A stretch of 64,000 bases of DNA from Flavobacterium sp. KS-LB2 (GCF_036895565.1 NZ_CP145904.1:186001-250000), one strand, 5' to 3'. Positions 26,801 through 35,794 are shown, numbered from the stretch's first letter. The notes: generated by a model not told the origin, from the letters alone. Numbers and translations are program-made.

Positions 26801-27033
26801 TTTTGAATGAGCAAACAATTATTCAAAAAGAAGGAAAAACAATCAAACCGGATCGTATGGTCATATCAAAAAATAACGAAGTTTTGTTACTTGATTATAA
26901 GACAGGGACACATAATGTGAAATACCAGCAGCAACTGGAAAACTATCAATTAGCAATTGAGTTAATGGGTTATAAAGTGATAAAAAAAGCACTAATTTAT
27001 ATCGGAAAAGGAATCGAAGTAGTAAATTTGTAA
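23866..27033 (+). CDS. AddA-like UvrD-family helicase-nuclease
   Basis: ATP-driven DNA translocase for double-strand-break processing, AddA/RecB-like. The 1055 residues start with Walker A (SAGSGKTYALVKEYL, near residue 12). FIDEFQDTSEMQW is motif II (near residue 384) and VGDPKQSIYRWRGG is motif III. NYRS and, near residue 740, IMTIHKSKGLEFPVVIFP give motifs IV-V; ALTRAEEQLYV gives motif VI. The last 150 residues hold a PD-(D/E)XK nuclease with KPDRMVIS and LLLDYKTG. The layout is that of AddA, with a nuclease at the C-terminus. A second nuclease protein of AddB type lies at 29904, separated by kbl and ompA. Confidence 0.88.
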   Translation: MQRPSFSIYDASAGSGKTYALVKEYLKIILVSKKNDAYRNILAITFTNKAVHEMKSRIVGSLSEFAKEEPSAKAQDLMQDLAIDTQLSIIQIKTKSQQIIKHIIHNYAAFDISTIDKFTHKVIRAFAHDLGLPMTFEVTLDTENLLVEAVDAIIAQAGEDETLTKLLIDFTMEKTDDDKSWDISREIFETGRLVLNENNRNEITHFQDKSIAEFVEIKTKLSEACKDLEKQTIVFAEEVLSLIDKNGIDTKSFSRGTFPNHINSIQQGKFNPKNKMFHEFDDIAINKTAKDRAIIENLIPEFLQILTKVYTAFEKINFYKAFLKNITPLSLLNTVSNELAKIQEEQNVLSISEFNAIIHREIQNQPAPFIYERLGERYRHFFIDEFQDTSEMQWQNLIPLIDNATSSEIDGEKGTLMIVGDPKQSIYRWRGGKAEQFIDLSKDQNPFNNPEKLLEHLDKNYRSYSQIIEFNNDFFKLLSNEFQHLDYKDLYENHSHQKTNDKTGGYVNISFIPKVEKMDSSPEFTGDEEALDKTELYVLATLNTIQKTLKQGFQYKDIVILTRKRSQGIAIANYLTEQKIPLLSSETLMIQNATEVRLIIHLLKYLKNSSDLESKANFLQYLAQNGQDKLPVHDFIAKGMSLFQETDFENWLMSFDVSLSFQNIRKKSLYEAVEVIISKFLNPKISNAYVQYFLDIVLERDIRNQAGISDFLNFWDKNAEKFSIPSPEGTNAVRIMTIHKSKGLEFPVVIFPFAEEDYNRKPKDKLWLNAEEQDFGLPKVLIDNSSAVEGFGEEAAEVYNQKKQEELLDNINVLYVALTRAEEQLYVISNMNLSSKGVVPENNMCTFFINYVASKGIWNEDKLEYEFGNATKLSLAKLHVDTSKTIPLVAEILNPKNIKIAKREALMWGTHQQEAIEYGNVIHEILSFVKTKSDVDLAITKSIESGLITFGQRETVFNTIQQIVNHSELEICFAEENKVLNEQTIIQKEGKTIKPDRMVISKNNEVLLLDYKTGTHNVKYQQQLENYQLAIELMGYKVIKKALIYIGKGIEVVNL

Positions 27034-27078
27034 CGATAAAATGAATAATTCGCAATATTGAACTTTAAAATATAAAAA

Positions 27079-28272
27079 ATGTACGGAAAAATAAAAGAAC
27101 ATCTTCAAGCAGAATTACAAACTATAGAAGACAACGGGATTTTTAAAAAAGAAAGAATTATCACCTCGCCTCAAGGAGCAGAAATTACTATTTCTACTGG
27201 AGAAACGGTTTTAAATTTTTGTGCCAATAATTATTTAGGATTATCATCACATCCAGAAGTGATTCAGGCTGCAAAAGACGCTTTGGACACGCATGGTTTC
27301 GGAATGTCCTCGGTACGTTTTATTTGTGGAACTCAGGATATTCACAAAACATTAGAAAGAAAAATTTCTGAATTTTACGGCACAGAAGATACTATTCTTT
27401 ATGCAGCGGCTTTTGATGCTAATGGTGGTGTTTTTGAGCCTTTATTAGGGGAGCAAGATTGTATTATTTCGGATAGTTTGAATCATGCTTCTATTATAGA
27501 TGGTGTTCGTTTGTGTAAAGCGGCTCGTTACCGTTATGAAAATAGTAACATGGAAGATTTGGAGCAACAATTAATTAAGGCTACAGAAGCTGGAACTCGT
27601 TTTAAATTAATTGTTACCGATGGTGTTTTCTCTATGGATGGCCTCGTAGCACCTTTGGATAAAATTTGTGATTTAGCTGATAAGTATGATGCGATGGTTA
27701 TGGTAGACGAATGTCATGCTGCTGGATTTATTGGAGCCACTGGGAAAGGAACACTAGAGGCAAAAGGGGTGATGGGTCGTGTTGATATCATTACAGGGAC
27801 ACTTGGGAAAGCACTCGGAGGAGCAATGGGAGGTTATACCACTGCCAAGAAAGAAATTATCGAGATATTACGTCAAAGATCTAGACCATACTTATTTTCT
27901 AATTCTTTGGCACCTGCAATTGTTGGTGCATCTATAAAAGTATTTGAATTACTAGAAAAGGACACTTCATTACGAGACAAATTGGAATCGAATACTAATT
28001 ATTTTAAAAAAGGAATGAAAGAGGCAGGCTTTGATATTATTGATGGTGACTCTGCTATAGTTCCGGTTATGTTATATGATGCAAAATTGTCACAAAAAAT
28101 GGCAGAGGAGCTTTTGAAAAAAGGCATTTATGTTATAGGTTTCTTTTTTCCAGTAGTTCCTAAAGATAAAGCGAGAATTAGAGTACAGTTGTCTGCAGCA
28201 CACACACAAGCTCATCTAGACAAGGCTATCAGTGCTTTTGTTGAAGTTGGGAGAATGTTAAATGTTATATAA
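27079..28272 (+). CDS. kbl: Glycine C-acetyltransferase (2-amino-3-ketobutyrate CoA ligase)
   Basis: PLP enzyme that splits 2-amino-3-oxobutyrate with CoA into glycine and acetyl-CoA, the second step of threonine breakdown. It has 397 residues, the usual length. The alpha-oxoamine synthase features are clear: [16 protein letters not shown] (near residue 45), [14 protein letters not shown] (near 74), [13 protein letters not shown] with the PLP-binding Asp, and [14 protein letters not shown] with the Schiff-base Lys near residue 244. No threonine dehydrogenase lies nearby. It starts 45 bases after the AddA-like gene, with no obvious terminator between. Confidence 0.94.
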   Translation: MYGKIKEHLQAELQTIEDNGIFKKERIITSPQGAEITISTGETVLNFCANNYLGLSSHPEVIQAAKDALDTHGFGMSSVRFICGTQDIHKTLERKISEFYGTEDTILYAAAFDANGGVFEPLLGEQDCIISDSLNHASIIDGVRLCKAARYRYENSNMEDLEQQLIKATEAGTRFKLIVTDGVFSMDGLVAPLDKICDLADKYDAMVMVDECHAAGFIGATGKGTLEAKGVMGRVDIITGTLGKALGGAMGGYTTAKKEIIEILRQRSRPYLFSNSLAPAIVGASIKVFELLEKDTSLRDKLESNTNYFKKGMKEAGFDIIDGDSAIVPVMLYDAKLSQKMAEELLKKGIYVIGFFFPVVPKDKARIRVQLSAAHTQAHLDKAISAFVEVGRMLNVI

Positions 28273-28338
28273 TTATGAATTGAAGTTATATAATTTCCAC
28301 TTTTGGTGGTTTTTATAGGTTTTTTTTAACATTTAGTT

Positions 28339-28368
28339 TTGTAGTTAAAAATTTACGCATTACTTTTG
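28339..28368 (+). promoter_or_regulatory. Promoter of the OmpA-family gene
   Basis: TTG at 28339-28341, spacer 19, TACTTTTG at 28361-28368: a textbook Bacteroidota promoter. The leader is about 35 bases. Confidence 0.8.
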
Positions 28369-28405
28369 TTTATAATTAACTAAATTGTAATTAAAAAAAA
28401 CAAGT

Positions 28406-29839
28406 ATGAAACATCTTAACAAACTTTTTGTTGCTGTAATGATGGTCATGGGATTAAGCTCTCATGCACAAGATAGTAACAATCCATGGGCAATCTCTTT
28501 TGGAGTTAATGCCGTTGACACTAAAGCTAGTGCTGGTGGAGGACATAATTGGCTAGATCAACATTTTTCTCAACCTTTTGCAGTAAAAGACAATTGGAAC
28601 ATTCTTCCATCAGTATCATACCTTAGTGTATCGAAATACATTGGTGATAATTTCTCATTTGGACTTTCTGGTTCTGTGAATAAAATTGATAAATTTGTAA
28701 GATTTTCTCCAGCTACAGTTGGTAGCGATTCACGTGGGTATGTAGTGTCGAACCCAGGAGACCTAATGTATTATGGTGTTGATGCAACTATTAAATATAG
28801 TTTCATGAACTTGATTGGTTCTAAAGTTGTTGATCCGTCTTTATCTGTTGGTGGAGGTTATACTTTCTTCGGAGATAGTAGTTTCGGAACTTTGAATCCT
28901 GGTGCTGGTTTAACTTTTTGGTTTACTGAAAGTGTTGGATTTGAACTTTCTACAAGATACAAAAAATCATTTGGTGATAGAGAAGATGCTTCTGGTACTC
29001 CAGACGCTCCATCTCATTTTCAACATTCAGCGGGTCTTATCTTCAAATTCGGAGGTAAAGATACAGATGGTGATGGAATATATGACAAAGATGATGCTTG
29101 TCCAGAAGTTGCTGGTTTAAAAGAATTCAACGGATGTCCTGATACTGATGGAGATGGAATTCAAGATAGTGCTGATGCTTGCCCAGAAGTTGCTGGTTTA
29201 GCTGCATTGAACGGATGTCCTGATACAGATGGAGATGGAATTGCTGATAAAGATGATGCTTGTCCAGAAGTTGCTGGTTTAGCTGCATTGAAAGGTTGTC
29301 CTGATACTGACGGAGACGGAGTAGCTGATAAAGATGACAAATGTCCAACTGTTGCAGGTCCTAAAGAAAACGCGGGTTGTCCTTGGCCAGATACTGATGG
29401 AGATGGTGTTTTAGACAAAGATGATAAATGTCCAGAAGTAAGAGGTACTGTTGCTAATCAAGGTTGTCCAGAAGTTTCTGAAGAAGTTATGAAAACTTTA
29501 AATAACTATGGTAAAATAATCTTGTTTGATTCTGGTAAATCTACTTTCCAAAAAGGTACTTACACAGTTTTACAGTCAATTACTTCAATCTTAAAAGAAT
29601 ATCCTTATTCAAGATTTATGATCGAAGGACACTGTGATAGTGATGGTAGTAATGAACTTAACCAAACTTTATCTGAGAACAGAGCTGCTGCAGTTAAAAA
29701 TTATTTAATTGAAAACGGAATTGCTGCTGATAGACTTAGATCTACAGGTTTCGGAGAAACTAAACCAATTGCAACTAACAAAACTGCAAAAGGAAAAGCA
29801 ATGAACAGAAGAGTTGAAATATCTTTGATTAAAGAATAA
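28406..29839 (+). CDS. OmpA-family outer-membrane protein with TSP type-3 repeats (P60-like)
   Basis: Major outer-membrane protein that ties the membrane to peptidoglycan. Residues 1-22 are a signal peptide ending SSHAQ. A beta-barrel domain covers about 23-215. Five calcium-binding thrombospondin type-3 repeats of the form [21 protein letters not shown] occupy about 218-355. The C-terminal OmpA peptidoglycan-binding domain is about 370-475, with [20 protein letters not shown] and [10 protein letters not shown]. The design matches the flavobacterial P60 proteins. A strong promoter and terminator flank it, consistent with high, independent expression. Confidence 0.92.
   Translation: MKHLNKLFVAVMMVMGLSSHAQDSNNPWAISFGVNAVDTKASAGGGHNWLDQHFSQPFAVKDNWNILPSVSYLSVSKYIGDNFSFGLSGSVNKIDKFVRFSPATVGSDSRGYVVSNPGDLMYYGVDATIKYSFMNLIGSKVVDPSLSVGGGYTFFGDSSFGTLNPGAGLTFWFTESVGFELSTRYKKSFGDREDASGTPDAPSHFQHSAGLIFKFGGKDTDGDGIYDKDDACPEVAGLKEFNGCPDTDGDGIQDSADACPEVAGLAALNGCPDTDGDGIADKDDACPEVAGLAALKGCPDTDGDGVADKDDKCPTVAGPKENAGCPWPDTDGDGVLDKDDKCPEVRGTVANQGCPEVSEEVMKTLNNYGKIILFDSGKSTFQKGTYTVLQSITSILKEYPYSRFMIEGHCDSDGSNELNQTLSENRAAAVKNYLIENGIAADRLRSTGFGETKPIATNKTAKGKAMNRRVEISLIKE
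29059..29470 (+). repeat. Coding repeats of the TSP3 region
   Basis: Five copies of a roughly 75-base unit encoding the DTDGDG...ACPEVAG pattern; the middle units are nearly identical in DNA (for example GATGCTTGTCCAGAAGTTGC recurs). Such repeats are prone to copy change and may collapse in short-read assemblies. Confidence 0.85.
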
Positions 29840-29860
29840 TTTCTTTCTAAAATATTTATT

Positions 29861-29893
29861 AAAACGCCTCGATTTATCGGGGCGTTTTTTTTA
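29861..29893 (+). terminator. Terminator of the OmpA-family gene
   Basis: Stem AAAACGCCTCGAT / ATCGGGGCGTTTT, then T's. It lies 21 bases past the stop and just before the AddB-like gene. Confidence 0.85.
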
Positions 29894-29903
29894 TTTTTAT
29901 AGA

Positions 29904-32669
29904 ATGACAAATACTTCTTTTTTAGATAAAATAGCCACAGTTTTAATTGAAAATTATTTAGGCAATCTTTCCAATACGATTGTAGTTTTACCAAACAAAC
30001 GAGCTAAAATATTTCTGATTGAGGCGTTAAAAAATCAAGTTACCACAAATATACTTTCTCCTGAAATTATAAGTATTGAAGATTTTGTTCAAAATATTGC
30101 AGGTATTCGCAATATAGATCCCATTGAACTATTATTTGAATTCTATGAAGTCTACTTATCCATTACCGATAAAGCAAACCAACAAACGTTTGAATTGTTT
30201 GCCAATTGGGCTAAAACACTGCTACAGGACTTTAATGAGATTGACCGCTATTTATTAGATCCTTCTCACGTACTTTCATACCTGAAAGATATCGAGGATA
30301 TCAAAAAATGGGGAATTGAAGTCGAAAATAAAACGGCATTATTAGAAAAATATATTGATTTTTGGAAATTACTTCCCAATTACTATCAATCGCTTTATAC
30401 ACATTTGCTGAACAAAGGAATCGGATATCAAGGCTTGATTTATCGCGAGGCAGTAAATAATTTAAATCATTTTTCGAATTCAGTCCAAGAGAAACAATTT
30501 GTCTTTGCAGGTTTTAACGCGTTGAATGCAGCCGAAGAAAAAATAATTCAACACCTTATTACTACCGATCAAGCCAAAATATATTGGGATGTTGACCAAA
30601 CCTTTCTCAATGATCCGTATCACGATGCAGGATTATTTGTGCGCCGTTTCAAAGAAAGTTGGAAACATTATAAGCAGCATCCGTTTGAATGGATTGTAAA
30701 TGATTTTTCGCAGACAAAAAACATTCAGGTAATTGGTACACCCAAAACAATTGGTCAGGCAAAAATAGCCGGAAGTATTATCGAGAACGTCATCAATGAA
30801 AATCCAAATGGCAAGTTGGATAAAGTAGCTGTGGTTTTAGGCGAGGAAAATCTTTTGGTGCCACTTTTATATTCGTTGCCGTCTACTGTTGGCGCTTTGA
30901 ATATTACGATGGGGTATTCGAGTAAGAATAATCCAGCGCAGATTTTGATTGCCAAATTATTCAAAATGCACACAAATGCATTGTCTAGAAATGCCAAAAG
31001 TTATGTGTTGTATTACAAAGATGTATTGGATATTTTGACGCATCCTTTGGTGGAACCGTATGCGAAAACCAGCGCGCTTGTCCATACCATCAATCAAAAT
31101 AATTATACTTTTATTACGCATCATAAATTGATGGAATTGAATGTAATTCCGAGTGAATTGTTTCTTCTATTATTCCAAAAATGGGAAGAAGGTTCGATTC
31201 CGGTATTAGAGACTATTTCTAAATTATTGCAAACCATAAAAGAAAATTTAAGCAACGATAACGAAGAAGAAAAAATCACCAAAGCTTTTGTTTTTGCCAT
31301 TTTCAAAGTCATTAACAAACTGATTAATTATTATTCGAAACATGAACATATCGATAAAATAGAAACGCTTTATGCCATTTACAAACAAGTAATTGATTTA
31401 GCGGAAGTTTCTTTTGAAGGAGAACCGTTGAATGGGTTACAGATTATGGGAGTCTTAGAAAGTCGTGTTTTGGATTTTGACACCGTGATTGTCACTTCGA
31501 TGAATGAAGGGAAATTTCCGGCGGGAAAATCGCAAAATTCGTTTATTCCGTATGATGTGAAACGCGAATTAGGTTTGCCTACATTCAAAGAAAAAGATGC
31601 GATTTACACCTATCATTTCTATCATTTGTTGCAACGCGCCAAAAACATTTATTTGCTTTATAATACGGAAAGTGAAGGTCTGGATGCGGGTGAAAAAAGC
31701 CGATTCATCACCCAACTGGAAGTCGAAAAGCAAAGAAATCATACGCTGACTCACGAAATATATAATGCTGTTTTACCCGAAACAGCGTATCAACCGATGG
31801 TGATTCCAAAGTCGGAAAGTGTGATGGTACGATTGAAAGAAATTGCCGAAAAAGGTTTTTCTCCATCGGCATTGACGAGTTATATCCGGAATCCGATTCA
31901 GTTTTATTTCCAGAAGATTTTACACATCAGCGAAGTTGAAGAAGTAGAGGAAAATATTGCTTTGAATACGTTGGGAACCATTATCCACGAAACTCTAAAA
32001 GTTTTGTACGAGCCTTTCATTGGTAAATTTATTTCAGAAAGCGATATTTTAAATTGTTTCAAACAAATAGATGCTGAGGTTTTGAAGCAATTCAAATTAG
32101 TTTATAAAGAAGGCGAAATAAAAAAAGGTCGAAATTTATTAGCGTTTGAAGTAGCCAAACGTAATGTTTCGAATTTCCTGAAAGTGGAACTGGAAAGTAT
32201 TAAAAATGGCGATGCGATAAAAATTCTAGCTTTAGAACAAACTTTTGGAAGAACATTAAATCATCCAAATTTGCCTTTTCCGGTATTGATAAAAGGAAAT
32301 GTAGATAGAATTGAAGAGCGCAACGGAGTCATTCGAATTATTGATTATAAAACCGGTAAAGTAGAAAAGGGAAATGTTACTTTGAAATCCTGGAACCGAT
32401 TAACGGAAGATATTAAAAGCGATAAAATCATTCAGGTCCTCGCCTATGCTTTTATGTATGAGCACGAAGCAAAAGGAAAGCCAATTGAAGCCGGAATTAT
32501 CTCTTTCAAGAATTTAAAAGCGGGTTTTCTTCCGTTTAATTTTAAAGAAGACAAAGAAATAAATTCAATTATAAATGAAGAAATTTTGAGTAATTATTTA
32601 GAACAAATGGTTCTTTTACTAGGCGAAATTTTAGATCAAAACATTCCTTTTGAAGAGAAAATAATTTAA
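29904..32669 (+). CDS. AddB-like PD-(D/E)XK nuclease
   Basis: Likely second subunit of an AddAB-type break-processing complex. It has 921 residues, with a degenerate helicase fold at the N-terminus (TIVVLPNKRAKIFLIEAL, near residue 23, in place of a Walker A) and RVLDFDTVIVTSMNEGKFP near residue 520. The C-terminal nuclease has GFSPSALTSYIRNPIQFYF (near 652), LGTIIHETL, and the active-site VDRIEERNGVIRIIDYKTG (near 805). In AddB an Fe-S cluster is held by a Cys in the SxLxxYxxCP segment plus three Cys at the C-terminus. Here that residue is Asn (RNPIQF) and the protein ends at IPFEEKII without a Cys cluster. The nuclease carboxylates are kept. Confidence 0.85.
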   Translation: MTNTSFLDKIATVLIENYLGNLSNTIVVLPNKRAKIFLIEALKNQVTTNILSPEIISIEDFVQNIAGIRNIDPIELLFEFYEVYLSITDKANQQTFELFANWAKTLLQDFNEIDRYLLDPSHVLSYLKDIEDIKKWGIEVENKTALLEKYIDFWKLLPNYYQSLYTHLLNKGIGYQGLIYREAVNNLNHFSNSVQEKQFVFAGFNALNAAEEKIIQHLITTDQAKIYWDVDQTFLNDPYHDAGLFVRRFKESWKHYKQHPFEWIVNDFSQTKNIQVIGTPKTIGQAKIAGSIIENVINENPNGKLDKVAVVLGEENLLVPLLYSLPSTVGALNITMGYSSKNNPAQILIAKLFKMHTNALSRNAKSYVLYYKDVLDILTHPLVEPYAKTSALVHTINQNNYTFITHHKLMELNVIPSELFLLLFQKWEEGSIPVLETISKLLQTIKENLSNDNEEEKITKAFVFAIFKVINKLINYYSKHEHIDKIETLYAIYKQVIDLAEVSFEGEPLNGLQIMGVLESRVLDFDTVIVTSMNEGKFPAGKSQNSFIPYDVKRELGLPTFKEKDAIYTYHFYHLLQRAKNIYLLYNTESEGLDAGEKSRFITQLEVEKQRNHTLTHEIYNAVLPETAYQPMVIPKSESVMVRLKEIAEKGFSPSALTSYIRNPIQFYFQKILHISEVEEVEENIALNTLGTIIHETLKVLYEPFIGKFISESDILNCFKQIDAEVLKQFKLVYKEGEIKKGRNLLAFEVAKRNVSNFLKVELESIKNGDAIKILALEQTFGRTLNHPNLPFPVLIKGNVDRIEERNGVIRIIDYKTGKVEKGNVTLKSWNRLTEDIKSDKIIQVLAYAFMYEHEAKGKPIEAGIISFKNLKAGFLPFNFKEDKEINSIINEEILSNYLEQMVLLLGEILDQNIPFEEKII

Positions 32670-32735
32670 ACAGAATTCAAAATCAGAAAATTAGCCAACA
32701 TTTTTGAGTTTTACAAAAGTACATTGACAATAAAC

Positions 32736-32975
32736 ATGTCAATAAGTGCTTTGGCATGGGTTTTTGGAGGATTTGAAACCTTCAAATATGTACTTATTAT
32801 TTTTGGTTTCTTCATTAGCATTTTGATAAAAGAGGTGAATGCTAAAAATGGATACCTGTTTTATTACAACAACGGAATTTCAAAAATGCAATTGTTTGTG
32901 TATGGTTTTCTGATGAATTTTGTTTTTTCGATGGTGCTGATTTTATTCATTAATGTAGTACTGAAACTCGTATGA
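32736..32975 (+). CDS. Small membrane protein encoded with an ABC ATPase
   Basis: Hypothetical protein with two or three hydrophobic helices (ALAWVFGGFETFKYVLIIFG, then MQLFVYGFLMNFVFSMVLI) and a short loop KNGYLFYYNNGISK between. I use the ATG at 32736. The same frame stays open upstream to 32670 and reads like protein (IRKLANIFEFYKSTLT), so the true start may be a non-standard codon near 32682. The stop overlaps the ATG of the ABC ATPase by four bases (ATGA), so the two are co-translated. It may be the membrane partner or a permease component of that ATPase. Confidence 0.65.
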   Translation: MSISALAWVFGGFETFKYVLIIFGFFISILIKEVNAKNGYLFYYNNGISKMQLFVYGFLMNFVFSMVLILFINVVLKLV

Positions 32976-33643
32976 CTAAAAATATTTTAGAAGTAGACAG
33001 TGTTCAAAAACAGTATGATGGTAAAATCATAGTTTCCGATGTGTATTTGAAATGTGAAACCACAGATATCATTGGTATTTTAGGAAGAAATGGTTCCGGA
33101 AAATCTACTTTGTTGAAAATCATTTTTGGAATTGTAGCTGCTGATTTTAAATTTGTTCGGGTGGATGGCGTCGTGAAATCAAAAACCAGCGATTTGCTAA
33201 ATGAAATTAGTTATTTGCCTCAAGATAATTTTATTCCAAATTCATTCTCGATACAAAAGACAATCTTATTATCGATTGCCAAAGAGAAATTGCAGGATTT
33301 TTATGATGATGAAATGATTCAATCAATGCTGAACAAAAAAATAAAACATTTATCCGGCGGAGAATTACGGTATTTAGAGATTAAATTAATCCTGAATAAT
33401 GCGTCAAAATTTGTTTTGCTGGACGAGCCTTACAATGGTTTGTCGCCCATAATGATTGAAAAAATTAATGAATTAATCACTGTAATGTCCAGTGTAAAAG
33501 GCATTATTATCACGGATCATAACTATGAAAATGTGATTAAGGTTTCCACAAAACTAGCGTTGATGAAAGAAGGAAAAATGCACCACTTGAAAGACAAAAG
33601 CGAATTGGTTGAAAAAGGGTATTTGAAATCAGGAATGATTTAG
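32972..33643 (+). CDS. ABC transporter ATP-binding protein
   Basis: Cytoplasmic ATPase of 223 residues. Walker A is GRNGSGKST (38-46), the Q-loop is LPQDN near 82, the signature is LSGGE (127-131), Walker B is VLLDEP (148-153), and the switch His is His183 in TDHNYENV. It resembles LptB-like and branched-chain-type ATPases in the short TDHNYENV end. The only membrane protein beside it is the overlapping roughly 80-residue one upstream. The substrate is unknown. Its stop overlaps the stop of the convergent hydrolase gene by four bases. Confidence 0.88.
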   Translation: MTKNILEVDSVQKQYDGKIIVSDVYLKCETTDIIGILGRNGSGKSTLLKIIFGIVAADFKFVRVDGVVKSKTSDLLNEISYLPQDNFIPNSFSIQKTILLSIAKEKLQDFYDDEMIQSMLNKKIKHLSGGELRYLEIKLILNNASKFVLLDEPYNGLSPIMIEKINELITVMSSVKGIIITDHNYENVIKVSTKLALMKEGKMHHLKDKSELVEKGYLKSGMI

Positions 33644-34422
33644 ATGCTTTTGAAAAAAGCCAACAATACAATCAATAACTGGTCTTGGTTTTCAATATGA
33701 CTCATGTGTCCGTCCGGAAAAGTCACCAGTTTTACTGCAGTGTTTTCTATCTGTTCTTTGGTTTCTTCGTAATTTAAAACTGGATCTTTTTCCCCCAGAA
33801 TCAATAATTTTGGATAAGGTGTAAGATGCAATAACACTTCCCGATCTTGTCGTATTTTCATTCCTTCCAGCGACGCAACGATTCCTTGAAGCGGTGTTTT
33901 TAAAGCTTCTTTTTTTACACTTTCAATTTCGTATGAAAGTCGTTCTCTGTTGGATTCGCTGAATAAGTTTGCAATAGAAAGCGAAACAAAGTTCATAAAA
34001 GATTGTTTCACCGCTTTAATAGCTCGATCCCGATTTGTTTTTCGTTCCTCGCTGTCGGCTCTTGCGGTAGAGTTTAATAAAACCAATCCTTTTATCGTGT
34101 CTGGATACAATTCGGCGAAAGCCAAAGCAACATAACCACCCATAGAATGCCCGACAAAAATGGCTTTTCGGATGCGTAATTCCGATAAAACAGCGTGGAC
34201 TGCATCGGCATTATCTTCCATCGTTTGCACGTAACTCAAACATTCCGTTTCGCCCTGCCCTAATAAATCTATAGTAATGACGCGGTTTTTTTTAGCAAAT
34301 TCTGGAATATAAAAATCCCACATGCCTTTGTTTTCCAAGAAACCATGAAGCAAGACAATAGCGGTTCCTTTCCCAGTATCGGAATAGGAGATGTTGGTGT
34401 TTTTAAAGAGAATTTGTTTCAA
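33640..34422 (-). CDS. Alpha/beta-fold hydrolase
   Basis: The 260 residues show the hydrolase fold: the oxyanion segment LLHGFLENKGMWDFY (near 23), the nucleophile elbow GHSMGGYVAL with Ser near 93, an acid in GEKDPVLNY, and a C-terminal catalytic His in PDGHMSHIE. It is similar to esterases and C-C hydrolases in general and the substrate cannot be inferred. It starts with TTG (reading KQILFKNTNISYSDTGKG). It stands alone, convergent with the ABC ATPase with a 4-base overlap of stops. Confidence 0.85.
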   Translation of the reverse strand: MKQILFKNTNISYSDTGKGTAIVLLHGFLENKGMWDFYIPEFAKKNRVITIDLLGQGETECLSYVQTMEDNADAVHAVLSELRIRKAIFVGHSMGGYVALAFAELYPDTIKGLVLLNSTARADSEERKTNRDRAIKAVKQSFMNFVSLSIANLFSESNRERLSYEIESVKKEALKTPLQGIVASLEGMKIRQDREVLLHLTPYPKLLILGEKDPVLNYEETKEQIENTAVKLVTFPDGHMSHIENQDQLLIVLLAFFKSI

Positions 34423-34523
34423 AATGGAAATTTAGTCTACAAAAGTAGCATTTTATTTTTTTAACCATTTAAGAAATATAAGGGCATATAAGTAATTGAT
34501 GAATGCGTTTGTATTAAAAATAG

Positions 34524-34531
34524 TATATTTG
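34524..34531 (+). promoter_or_regulatory. -7 element of abiH
   Basis: TATATTTG matches TAnnTTTG, about 20 bases before the ATG. TTG triplets upstream are at 12 and 25 bases, neither ideal. Confidence 0.45.
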
Positions 34532-34551
34532 AGAAAAGGATTTGAGAAAAT

Positions 34552-35757
34552 ATGAGCAAGATTTTAATTACAGGAAACGGATTTGATTTATTTCACCATT
34601 TACCAACAAAATATAACCATTTTATGGCTATAATGAAGACTGTTGAGAAATTTGAGTTTAAAAAAGAAATATCATTTAAGGATTTGTTTGGTAGAATTTT
34701 TAAGGATAAATTCCCTGTTGATTATGACTTAATTATAGACAACTACAAAGTTAATGATATTAGATTTGATTATTTTAAAATTAAAGAATTAGATGTATTA
34801 TTAAAAAATAATACTTGGTATAAACATTTTAATAAGATATCTGAAATCGAGACTTGGATTGATTTTGAAAGTGAAATAGAAAATGTATTAATTCAGATAT
34901 CGTCTTTGATCAGGCTCGTAGAAAAAAAACGAACAGGAGAAAAATTTTTCAAAAATGATGATTTGAATATTTATATTGATTTTTCAGAATTTGATTTTTG
35001 TGATAAAGGAGTTGAGGGTGCTGTAAATATAGATGATAAATATATAAATATAAGAACAGGTAAATTTGATGGAAAAGAAGTGTTAAGAAAAATGGCATTT
35101 TCATTGGATGAATTTACAACTATTTTTAATATCTATTTATCTTATATTATAATGCAGTTTTATGATAATTTCACAGGTAATTTGAAGATTCCTATCCATT
35201 TTATTGACTTCTTTTACTCGTTTAACTACACGCCAAGTTTAGAGAAATTATATATTCATAATACCAATGTAGTTTATTTACACGGTGAAACAAATATTGA
35301 TAATTCAATTCAAAATATTGTTTTAGGAGTGGATGAAATTCCAAATGAGATTGTTTCAAATAAAGCTTTCGAATTCTCGAAATATTATCAAAAAATAATA
35401 AAAAGAACAAATAATACTTTGTTTGAAATTCCCAACAAGGACACACAGATTTCAGAAGAAAATGTTTTTTATGTTTTTGGACATTCTTTAGATAAATCGG
35501 ATAAAGAATATATTGAAAATATATTTTGTTTTTTAGAAAAAGATTACACCCAAACATCTGGTATAGTTGTCTTTTATTATGATGAAAATGATAATAAAAG
35601 TAAAGTGAAAAACCTTTTTTCTTTCATTAAAAAAGATATAATAATTGATTTAAATGCTTCCGGAAGATTAGCTTTCGTAGAAATTACTAAAGCAAATCTT
35701 GAAAGGGAATTTAGTAAAAAACTTTGGCAAAAGTATGGTGAAAATTATATGGTATAA
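34552..35757 (+). CDS. abiH: AbiH-family phage abortive-infection protein
   Basis: Putative anti-phage protein. The 401 residues have the AbiH hallmarks: ILITGNGFDLFHHLPTKY at 4-21, W-IDFESEIE near 103, and FYSFNYTPSLEKLY with VVYLHGE and the LGVDE that follows (about 220-262). VFGHSLDKSDKEYI is near 307. The first AbiH was found on a lactococcal plasmid as an abortive-infection factor; its mechanism is not settled. The gene is visibly richer in A and T than the core genes beside it, has its own -7 box, and is in no operon, which suits a horizontally acquired one-gene defence cassette. No integrase or terminal repeats are seen around it. Confidence 0.85.
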   Translation: MSKILITGNGFDLFHHLPTKYNHFMAIMKTVEKFEFKKEISFKDLFGRIFKDKFPVDYDLIIDNYKVNDIRFDYFKIKELDVLLKNNTWYKHFNKISEIETWIDFESEIENVLIQISSLIRLVEKKRTGEKFFKNDDLNIYIDFSEFDFCDKGVEGAVNIDDKYINIRTGKFDGKEVLRKMAFSLDEFTTIFNIYLSYIIMQFYDNFTGNLKIPIHFIDFFYSFNYTPSLEKLYIHNTNVVYLHGETNIDNSIQNIVLGVDEIPNEIVSNKAFEFSKYYQKIIKRTNNTLFEIPNKDTQISEENVFYVFGHSLDKSDKEYIENIFCFLEKDYTQTSGIVVFYYDENDNKSKVKNLFSFIKKDIIIDLNASGRLAFVEITKANLEREFSKKLWQKYGENYMV

Positions 35758-35794
35758 ATAAACGGCCTCCATTTCTGAAAGCCGTTAATAAAAT

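Noticed and set aside
29161..29418. Minus-strand open frame rich in Pro, Ser and Val
   Set aside because: It is the antisense of the TSP3 repeats; periodic composition keeps the frame open by chance.
29059..29470. Repeats in the ompA gene as CRISPR or mobile repeat
   Set aside because: They encode calcium-binding TSP3 repeats in a well-formed OmpA-family protein.
34423..35794. Mobile element or integron carrying abiH
   Set aside because: No integrase, transposase, target duplication or terminal inverted repeats could be found on either side.
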